NCBI GenBank assembly: GCA_001898255.1
Contig: MKTK01000020.1
Span: forward strand, 15,646-56,420
DNA length: 40,775 bases
Direction: 5' to 3'
DNA from: Chryseobacterium sp. 39-10
Lineage (GTDB): Bacteria > Bacteroidota > Bacteroidia > Flavobacteriales > Weeksellaceae
A program made the position numbers and the translations under genes. The notes under the pieces are model-generated. The model was not told the DNA's origin. It saw only the letters and a program-made list of their open reading frames with translations, and made no database searches. Shown in pieces: positions 24,932 to 31,791 of this stretch; positions within the stretch are counted from its first letter, which is position 1, and the number at the start of each line of letters is the position of its first letter.

Positions 24932-25627
24932 ATGAAAAAGCTTTCTTTTTTGATCGGTTTGTTGATGAGTATCGTTGTTTTTTCTCAGGATTTAATGGGT
25001 TTATCGTGGCAACTTCAGAAGGTAAAATATCAGGGAAAGATTTTCGATTATTTTGTACCCAGCCAACCCGATCCTTCGTTTTATAGAAACAACACTGTTT
25101 TCAGCTCTGCTTCGGTGGAAAGCCAGCTTTTCAATAGTTTCAATGGCAATATCAGTTCGGTAACGCATGACCATTTCACGGTAAACGGTTTTGGTGGTAC
25201 TTTAATGGATAGTCCTGACGAAAATTTTAAACTGTTCGAAAGCAACTATGCCAATATTTTCCTGCTGCCAGAGTCTCCCCGAACTTTTCATTACGCCATT
25301 TCGCCCACTTCGGGAAATATGGTGCAGTTAGTTTTAACGGATGACGAGAACGGAAATCAGATTTTTTATCAGGCGCAGATGCTGGGTAGCAACCAAAATC
25401 TTCAGAAGAGATTGTCGGTGTATCCCAATCCGGTAACGGATGTTCTTAAGATAAAAAACCTTCGAGAGCTTTCGATGATTACCATCACAGATGCATCTGG
25501 AAAGAAGGTTTATGAATCGATTTCCAACGGAAAAGAAATGATTGAGGTAAATCTTAAACATCTTCCGCAAGGCAACTACTTTGTGAAGGTGAATGACGAG
25601 CAGCCGCTGAAGATTGTGAAGCATTAA
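24932..25627 (+). CDS. small secreted protein with T9SS type A sorting domain
   Basis: A 231-residue exported protein that I cannot assign to a function. Residues 1-19 are a signal peptide (ending VFSQ). Residues 20-155 form a beta-rich domain with LSWQLQKVKYQGKIFDYF and FTVNGFGGTLMDSPDENFKLF, resembling the short lipocalin-like or heme-like domain seen in many flavobacterial T9SS cargo proteins; this is only a resemblance. Residues about 160-231 are the type A C-terminal signal: LSVYPNPVTDVLKI, ITDASGKKVYE, and LPQGNYFVKV with a basic end. It converges on the helicase gene with a 42-bp gap that has no clear terminator. Confidence 0.85.
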   Translation: MKKLSFLIGLLMSIVVFSQDLMGLSWQLQKVKYQGKIFDYFVPSQPDPSFYRNNTVFSSASVESQLFNSFNGNISSVTHDHFTVNGFGGTLMDSPDENFKLFESNYANIFLLPESPRTFHYAISPTSGNMVQLVLTDDENGNQIFYQAQMLGSNQNLQKRLSVYPNPVTDVLKIKNLRELSMITITDASGKKVYESISNGKEMIEVNLKHLPQGNYFVKVNDEQPLKIVKH

Positions 25628-25669
25628 CAAATGCTCCATCCTCTGTAGAACAATTGAGTAAAATTTTGC

Positions 25670-27022
25670 TTACTTTTTTCGTTTTGCCTTCGATTTGGTT
25701 TTTTGCTGAGCCCGATTAGCCCCGACCTTTTTTGCTGGTTTACGTTTGTGTGGACCGCCCCAGTTTTCCTTCTTGTTTTTGTCTTTTTTCTCGTGAAATG
25801 CACCGCCACCTTCTTCCAGTTTCACGGTATGGGCATTCTTCATCACCACTTCTTCTGCTTCGGAGGCAATTTTAGTGGGATTTATTTTTACTTCTGCCGG
25901 AAATATAACAAACAGAACTTCTTTATCCATCAAGAGTTCTATGTCGAGCAGTAGCGTTTCTTCCTTTTTGGTAACAAAAGAAATGGCATTACCTTCTTTA
26001 TCGGCTCTACCCGTTCTACCGATGCGATGAATATATTGTTCGGGAACATCCGGAATTTCGAAATTAATGACGTGGGTAATATTGGAAATATCGAGACCTC
26101 TCGCCATAATGTCGGTGGTAATTAACCCGCGAACTTCTTCCTGCTCAAACTTCTTCATTGCACTGAGTCGGTAATTCTGTGATTTGTTGGAGTGGATGAC
26201 ATCAAATGCTCCGGGGAAAAGTTCATCAATTTTGGTAAAGAGATAATCGGCGTGTTTTTTATTATTGCAAAAAATGAGGACTTTAGAAAAATCATTATGC
26301 TTTGTGAGCAGGTATTGCAGCAAATTGATCTTGGTGTTAAAGTTCTGCACTTTATAAGCTGTCTGCTGAATTTTCTCAAGCGGTGTTCCCGATTTGGCTA
26401 AAGAAATTTCAACTGGATTGGCAAAATATTCGTCCAGCATTGCATCTACCGCCTCCGTCATGGTTGCGGAAAAAAGGATATTCTGCCTTTTCTCGCGCAT
26501 CATTTCGAAAATATGGGTGAGTTGTGGGCGGAAACCGAGGTTCAGCATTTCGTCAAATTCATCAATAACGAGTTTTTGCACTTCCTTTAATGAAATAGCA
26601 TTATCAATCGCCAGATCCATCACCCTACCCGGTGTACCTACCAGAATATCGCAGCCATCGTTAAACAGTAATTTTTGGGTATTGATATTTTTTCCTCCGT
26701 AAATACCGATCACTCTTGTGGTAAGGTTCTGCGTAAGATTTTCTAAAATTTCAGCAACCTGCACCACCAGTTCACGTGTGGGAACCAGTACCAAAACAGT
26801 AGGATTTCCGCTTTTGTTGTACTTCCAGTTTTTAAGAACCGGCAGCAAATAGGCCAGCGTTTTTCCTGTTCCTGTTTGTGCAATGCCCATCACGTCTCTT
26901 CCGGAAAGTATCAGTTTAAATGATTTTTCCTGAATGGGTGTTGGTTCAAAAAGATTGGAATCGGCAAGAACATCAAGGATTTTTTCCTGAAGGCCGAAAT
27001 CGGCAAAAGTGGTTATTTCCAT
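25670..27022 (-). CDS. DEAD-box-type RNA helicase with DEFD motif II and basic tail
   Basis: A 450-residue ATP-dependent RNA helicase of the RhlE/CsdA sort. Visible motifs: Q motif region FEPTPIQEKS, motif I AQTGTGKT (48-55), PTREL, PGRVMDL, motif II VIDEFDE (154-157 is DEFD, not the usual DEAD), SAT (185-187), then DIMARGLDIS and HRIGRTGRA in the second RecA domain. The last ~60 residues are basic and low in complexity (KKDKNKKENWGGPHKRK), typical of RNA-binding tails. The frame extends to 27133, but the helicase fold begins at the ATG at 27022, and the -7 element at 27027-27034 supports this. Probably acts in RNA decay or ribosome assembly. Confidence 0.93.
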   Translation of the reverse strand: MEITTFADFGLQEKILDVLADSNLFEPTPIQEKSFKLILSGRDVMGIAQTGTGKTLAYLLPVLKNWKYNKSGNPTVLVLVPTRELVVQVAEILENLTQNLTTRVIGIYGGKNINTQKLLFNDGCDILVGTPGRVMDLAIDNAISLKEVQKLVIDEFDEMLNLGFRPQLTHIFEMMREKRQNILFSATMTEAVDAMLDEYFANPVEISLAKSGTPLEKIQQTAYKVQNFNTKINLLQYLLTKHNDFSKVLIFCNNKKHADYLFTKIDELFPGAFDVIHSNKSQNYRLSAMKKFEQEEVRGLITTDIMARGLDISNITHVINFEIPDVPEQYIHRIGRTGRADKEGNAISFVTKKEETLLLDIELLMDKEVLFVIFPAEVKINPTKIASEAEEVVMKNAHTVKLEEGGGAFHEKKDKNKKENWGGPHKRKPAKKVGANRAQQKTKSKAKRKK

Positions 27023-27026
27023 TCGG

Positions 27027-27034
27027 CAAAGATA
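27027..27034 (-). promoter_or_regulatory. -7 promoter element directly abutting the helicase start
   Basis: TATCTTTG on the minus strand matches TAnnTTTG and ends only 4 bp before the ATG. If real, the mRNA would be leaderless or nearly so. No -33 TTTG is seen. Confidence 0.4.
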
Positions 27035-27228
27035 AGTAAAGTGCGCGAGTTGAAAAGTGAATGCAAGATTGGCGATGCTAAGCAATAATTTTCGGATGAT
27101 GCAGAAAAAATTCCCCATCCAAATCACCACCAATTCATTTTAAAAAAAACTTTAACGGTGATGTAATAAAACTCCTGAGAGAGTTGTTCTGCTATAAGTA
27201 TGAACCATGAAATTTCCTTAGTGAAAAT

Positions 27229-27295
27229 ATAACTATTAAAATAGTTTATAATTCAAGGATTTGATTTTAATTTGTACCACTAAATTAATAGTTAT
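27229..27295 (+). promoter_or_regulatory. inverted repeat bracketing the outer-membrane barrel promoter
   Basis: ATAACTATTAA (27229-27239) and its exact reverse complement TTAATAGTTAT (27285-27295) flank the probable promoter. A third half-site, AATAGTT (27240-27246), forms a 16-bp palindrome with the first arm. Between them lies TTAATTTG (27267-27274), one mismatch from the -7 consensus. The arrangement looks like a repressor or activator operator. The gap 27035-27316 shows no other feature. Confidence 0.45.
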
Positions 27296-27316
27296 AAAAA
27301 CTCAACCTTTTTTCTT

Positions 27317-29470
27317 ATGAAGAAAACCATTGTAGTCATCGCATTGCTGGGCGCATTATTCTCCTATGCACAGGAAGCCAAGAAAGATACCACAAAAACG
27401 AAAGACATCGAATCTGTAACGGTGATTGCCAAAAAACCAACCGTAGAAACCAAAGTGGACCGAACTGTTTTCAATGTCGCCAACTCCTCCATTGTTGCCG
27501 GCAACACCACATGGGATGTGCTGCGCATGACTCCCTTGGTAAGTATCGACAATAATGACGCAGTGAGTGCTGAAGGACAATCCGTTACCGTTTACATTAA
27601 CGATAGAAAATCTGTTTTTACCGGGAAAGAACTTAAAGAGTATTTAAAATCAATTCCTGCCGAAAATCTAATGAAAGTGGAAGTAATTACCAGTCCGTCT
27701 TCCCGCTACGAAACGACGGGAGCGGTAATTAATATCGTTATTAAAAAACCTGATAACGAAGGATTGAAAGGGAGCGCGTCTTTCACCAATTCTCAAAGCA
27801 GTAAAAACTCTCAGTACACAAACCTCAATCTGAACTATCATAAAAAGAAATTTACCCAGACCCTTACGGGAAGTTATGGCGATAATTTAAGCGTGGTAAG
27901 CAGTTTAAGAGAAAATCTAATCTACGAAAACAATGCATTAACAAGGATTAATAGCAGCACGACCGAGCGCTTCAAATCGCCCTCACTTTCTACAACCTCA
28001 GAATATGAGCTCAATGACAAAAATACGATGGGCGTTATCTTCGAGTTTGGGCAGAACAACAGAACACAACAAGGTGAAGCTGTGCGCGAGGAATATTTGA
28101 ATGATGTTTTACAAAATAATTACACGGTAAACCAAGATTTGACGGGTACCAACCGCAATTTGAGCGGTAATCTTTTTTACAAATTTTACGACAAAGAAAA
28201 AAACAGAATTTTGGACATCAATACCGGTGTCAATTATTGGGGGCAACAAGATACCAACGATCGTCTGCTTACACAGACCACTGGCAGCTTGTACAGCGAT
28301 AACAGGATCATCGCCAATACTGAAAATCGAGAGTATTACCTGAAAGCGGATTATTCGCAACCTATTGGAAAAGCTGGAAGTCAGTTTGAAGCAGGTGGAA
28401 AAATCAATTTCAGAAATAATGTTATTCCTTATAGCTATTTTGATTTGAACGGAACACAGTGGAATGAAGATTTTACTCGCAGCAACACGTTCCATTACAC
28501 TGATAATCTGAATTCGGTGTATGCGAATTTCACCACCACTTTCTTCAAAAAACTCGAAACACGAATTGGTTTGCGCTACGAACATATGTCGTTTAATATC
28601 AAGCAAGATGTCGGTAACATAGAGAAAAAAAGTTCTTATGGCACCTTCTTACCCAATCTGTTGTTAAAGTACAGCTTTAATGATAATTACAACCTCTCCG
28701 CTACCTATAATTACAATATTTGGAGGCCGTGGTATTCGGAGTTTAATCCTTTCTTAATGCCTAACGACGAAGGAAATTATAGCAGAGGAAATATGGAATT
28801 GCTGCCCAATCCCAGTCATCGGTTTTCTTTGAAATTAGGACTTTATAAAAAGTATTTTGTCAGTGCGGCCTACTACTTTACCAATCAGGATTATTGGGAT
28901 TCTTACTACCAAGAGGGTGGAAAAACCATCGAGATGCCAACCAATTTTGAAGGAAGAGTGGAGCGTTATTCTCTGTATTTCAACACCAATCAAATGTTTT
29001 TTAAAAACAAACTCAGCATCAATCTCAACTCTGGAATCATTTATACAGACAATAGCGATTTTAACAAGAAAAATAATTTGGGGATTAAGAATTACCTCAC
29101 CAATTTTAATGGTAATTCCAACATTACTTATACCAATTTATTCAATAAAAACATTAACCTCAATGCTTGGGTAGGTGTTTTCACACAAAATAATGGTAAC
29201 ACTATTGGTAACGCAACCAATGTTTTCCATAGCATTTCTGCAACTAAAATATTCCCAGGATTGGAGATGGAAGCTACAGTGCGATTAAATAATATCTTCA
29301 AACGGCCTAATTTTGACGGAACCACCTATTCTGAAATTGGTACGTTTCGAAACAATATGAAGTGGGATTGGTACGGTGTTTCGTTTACATTGGTAAAACG
29401 TTTCGGTAACCAAAAAGTAAAAGAAAACAGCAAAACCGATGTGGAAAAAGACAGCGGTGGCGCAAAGTAA
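27317..29470 (+). CDS. outer-membrane beta-barrel (TonB-dependent receptor-like) protein
   Basis: A 717-residue outer-membrane protein. Residues 1-19 form the signal peptide (LFSYAQ). Residues about 30-135 resemble a receptor plug domain (DIESVTVIAKKPTVETKVDRTVF, then VTVYINDRKSVFTGKEL and MKVEVITSPSSRYETTGAVINIVIKK). The remainder is a beta-barrel rich in aromatic and Asn residues. It lacks the N-terminal carboxypeptidase-like domain found in many relatives of the 'outer membrane beta-barrel family'. No SusD partner follows, so it is not a standard polysaccharide locus. The ligand is unknown; the possible operator upstream suggests regulated expression. A very strong terminator follows. Confidence 0.88.
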   Translation: MKKTIVVIALLGALFSYAQEAKKDTTKTKDIESVTVIAKKPTVETKVDRTVFNVANSSIVAGNTTWDVLRMTPLVSIDNNDAVSAEGQSVTVYINDRKSVFTGKELKEYLKSIPAENLMKVEVITSPSSRYETTGAVINIVIKKPDNEGLKGSASFTNSQSSKNSQYTNLNLNYHKKKFTQTLTGSYGDNLSVVSSLRENLIYENNALTRINSSTTERFKSPSLSTTSEYELNDKNTMGVIFEFGQNNRTQQGEAVREEYLNDVLQNNYTVNQDLTGTNRNLSGNLFYKFYDKEKNRILDINTGVNYWGQQDTNDRLLTQTTGSLYSDNRIIANTENREYYLKADYSQPIGKAGSQFEAGGKINFRNNVIPYSYFDLNGTQWNEDFTRSNTFHYTDNLNSVYANFTTTFFKKLETRIGLRYEHMSFNIKQDVGNIEKKSSYGTFLPNLLLKYSFNDNYNLSATYNYNIWRPWYSEFNPFLMPNDEGNYSRGNMELLPNPSHRFSLKLGLYKKYFVSAAYYFTNQDYWDSYYQEGGKTIEMPTNFEGRVERYSLYFNTNQMFFKNKLSINLNSGIIYTDNSDFNKKNNLGIKNYLTNFNGNSNITYTNLFNKNINLNAWVGVFTQNNGNTIGNATNVFHSISATKIFPGLEMEATVRLNNIFKRPNFDGTTYSEIGTFRNNMKWDWYGVSFTLVKRFGNQKVKENSKTDVEKDSGGAK

Positions 29471-29490
29471 TTCATTCTTGTTCAGAAGAG

Positions 29491-29525
29491 AAAAAGGGAG
29501 CACAATCATGGTGCTCCCTTTTTAT
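29491..29525 (+). terminator. strong hairpin terminator after the barrel gene
   Basis: A perfect 13-bp stem (AAAAAGGGAGCAC with GTGCTCCCTTTTT) and a 7-nt loop. The A-start and T-end make it usable in both directions. The stretch 29526-29745 holds no recognisable feature. Confidence 0.88.
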
Positions 29526-29745
29526 TGAGGTGAATTCGTTATTGAAGTTAATGCGATTAATTTTATCCGATTTACCCTACTCCTAAATTCAACGTCATTC
29601 TACCATTTATGATTTTGAACATAGAAACAAATTGTAAGCAATACCCATCAAAGGCAATTAATTTGCTATTATGATATCATTTACATCTTACAGATCACAA
29701 CTATACCAATTTAAAAGTGGTTATAAATCTTTTGTATAAATTTAT

Positions 29746-29789
29746 AAAAAAATCTCTTAAACAATATTGATTTTCAATTGTTTAAGAGA
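29746..29789 (-). terminator. terminator downstream of tRNA-Arg
   Basis: On the minus strand, TCTCTTAAACAAT pairs with ATTGTTTAAGAGA (13 bp, 11-nt loop) followed by a run of seven T. It starts 7 bp after the tRNA 3' end. Confidence 0.8.
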
Positions 29790-29795
29790 CTAATG

Positions 29796-29869
29796 TGACC
29801 CGAGAAGGATTCGAACCCTCAACCCTCAGAGCCGAAATCTGATATTCTATCCAGTTGAACTATCGGGCC
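29796..29869 (-). tRNA. tRNA-Arg (anticodon UCG)
   Basis: A 74-nt cloverleaf folds by hand. The acceptor stem is GGCCCGA with TCGGGTC (one G-T pair) and discriminator A. The D stem is GTTC/GAAT. The anticodon stem is TCAGA/TCTGA with loop TTTCGGC, placing TCG at positions 34-36. The T stem is GAGGG/CCTTC with loop TTCGAAT. It reads CGA (and CGG by wobble) codons. CCA is not encoded. It sits alone, with a promoter element upstream and a terminator downstream. Confidence 0.95.
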
Positions 29870-29884
29870 AGAAATGATTCTCTT

Positions 29885-29892
29885 CAAACCTA
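29885..29892 (-). promoter_or_regulatory. -7 promoter element of tRNA-Arg
   Basis: TAGGTTTG on the minus strand matches TAnnTTTG and lies 15 bp ahead of the tRNA 5' end. A TTG occurs 23 bp further upstream, at the outer limit of accepted spacing. Confidence 0.5.
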
Positions 29893-29923
29893 CTCAATTC
29901 GAAAAAAATCTGAAACAAGCTAC

Positions 29924-31699
29924 CTAAAATGTGATTTTTACGCCACCCAAAATCTGCGCGCCCAAAACTTTATATCCATTGAACTGCTGATACTTGGTGT
30001 TTAGTAGATTATTTCCGAGTGCAAAAATACTGAAATTTTTGTGAATTTTGTACTCTGCCGACAAATTTAAATCTGCAAAACCGGCGACAGTACTATTTTT
30101 ATTCTCGGTGGAACTATAATAAAACGGCATAGCGGCGCTATCTTTCACTTCAAAGGAATTGGTAGTGATATTGGACGCGAAAATAACTTTTGCACCCCAA
30201 TTCAATTTCTTGTCCAGCATGGTATATTTCGCGCCCAAACTTGCCTTCAACAAAGGTTTATTGTAAATATTTTCGTAATGATCCAGCTTGTACTTAGCAA
30301 AAGAAAGTTCACCATCTAACGTCAAATTCGCCAGCGGAAAATACTGTACACTTGCTTTTACCTCGCTTACCGAACCATGATCGTACGCCATAGAAAAAGT
30401 ATTCGCATAATCGTACGGGTTACGCGGTGGCAATGTACTGTTTTCGAAAATATCGTTTCCTTCAAAGAAAAGAATATTGTTGATTTTGGCAAATCCACCA
30501 CTTACATCATACTTTATGTTTTGATCAATATCACCCCGCAAACCTACATAAAAACGATACTTTGTTTCCGTAGGAAGCAGCAACTGATCCGAAAGTAAAT
30601 AAGGATTTTCCTGCAACGCATCACTGTAGGAATTGGTTTTCAAGCCGCCGTCTACTCCTGCATAAAATTTAAACTCATTGGTTGCTGCAACCTGCAACTC
30701 AGCTTTTGGAAACCAATAAAATTTATTATTTTTTAGCTCTTCCGGAAGAACTTTGTTTGAATTTTTTGAATTTAAAAATGAAAAATCGGAACCCAACATC
30801 AGGTAAGAAATTCCTTTAAAGAAGGTTACTTTTGGGCTAACCACTGCGTAAAAAGTGTTGGTGGAGTTTTGATCAACAAGATCAAATGTGGTTTTTAATG
30901 TCTCTAAACCCACACCCAAATCGGCATTCATGACGACATTATTTTGAGGCGAAATATTGAGTTGGTGCTTCGACAAATTCATCAAAACAGAGGCCTGCGT
31001 TTCCTTTGCGCCATACTTATCTGTCAAAAATGAAGATTTCACCCGTAGGTCATTCAAGATATCATTGGCATAAAAATCATAATATCCATTCAGCTTAAAC
31101 CGGTTGACTTTCTGCTGTACATCCGTATCTGAACCAGGTTGCATGGCATAAATCCCATAATAATGATAATCGTTAAAACCGTAATCTGCATTGATGCTGA
31201 ATTTTCCTATGTCACCGTAAGAGGTCAAATAAGCGCCGATACTGGCTTCACTTTGTTTTGAATTCCAATCGTACTCCTTCTTTAAACCTGTTGTTGAGAG
31301 GTAATGTAAATCAGCTCCTACTTCCATTTTATTTTCCAGCATCGTCGATATGTTTCCGTCAGCAAGGAACTTTCCATAATTTCCATAGCCAAGCTGGAAA
31401 TAATTATTCTGGTATTGTTCATTAAATTTAGGCGAAATATCTTCACCCTGAATGGCGGAGGTCTTAAAATCGGAAGTCGCGGGAACATTCGTGATTTCAT
31501 AATTCACAGGAACCTGCGATTTTTCTTCTGGTGGATAGTTTTTCTCCTTTTGCACCGAAGTTTTCTTTTTGTCGATTTTCTTTACTTCTGGTTCTCGTTT
31601 TTTGTCTAGGATCAGCTTTTCTTCTTTAATCTGCGCAAAAACGCCAGCAGAAGAAATCAGCATCGCGAACAGAACAATTTTTTGAATGGCTTTGGTCAT
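29924..31699 (-). CDS. outer-membrane beta-barrel protein (TonB-receptor-like, without clear plug)
   Basis: A 591-residue exported barrel protein. Residues 1-23 are a signal peptide (SSAGVFAQ). A charged Lys/Glu-rich linker follows to about residue 65, then a barrel with alternating aromatic strands that ends ILGGVKITF, a terminal aromatic typical of BamA-inserted proteins. I see no convincing plug domain, so it may be a small TonB-receptor relative or another barrel. The frame opens at 31738, but the signal peptide begins at the ATG at 31699. It follows the 986-residue TPR gene by 92 bp on the same strand; the pair probably forms a surface unit. Confidence 0.8.
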   Translation of the reverse strand: MTKAIQKIVLFAMLISSAGVFAQIKEEKLILDKKREPEVKKIDKKKTSVQKEKNYPPEEKSQVPVNYEITNVPATSDFKTSAIQGEDISPKFNEQYQNNYFQLGYGNYGKFLADGNISTMLENKMEVGADLHYLSTTGLKKEYDWNSKQSEASIGAYLTSYGDIGKFSINADYGFNDYHYYGIYAMQPGSDTDVQQKVNRFKLNGYYDFYANDILNDLRVKSSFLTDKYGAKETQASVLMNLSKHQLNISPQNNVVMNADLGVGLETLKTTFDLVDQNSTNTFYAVVSPKVTFFKGISYLMLGSDFSFLNSKNSNKVLPEELKNNKFYWFPKAELQVAATNEFKFYAGVDGGLKTNSYSDALQENPYLLSDQLLLPTETKYRFYVGLRGDIDQNIKYDVSGGFAKINNILFFEGNDIFENSTLPPRNPYDYANTFSMAYDHGSVSEVKASVQYFPLANLTLDGELSFAKYKLDHYENIYNKPLLKASLGAKYTMLDKKLNWGAKVIFASNITTNSFEVKDSAAMPFYYSSTENKNSTVAGFADLNLSAEYKIHKNFSIFALGNNLLNTKYQQFNGYKVLGAQILGGVKITF

Positions 31700-31791
31700 A
31701 TCTTTATAAGATTGCAGAATAATCTTTTGAAAAAGCAAGTAATACTTGTAAGATATTGCTTTTCAATGATTATCCTTCAAATTATTTAGGT

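Noticed and set aside
27023-27133. 37-codon N-terminal extension of the helicase
   Set aside because: It has no family similarity and lies upstream of the -7 element; the helicase fold starts at 27022.
29471-29923. Integrase attachment site at tRNA-Arg
   Set aside because: No integrase or mobile gene is near, and I see no duplicated tRNA 3' end in the window.
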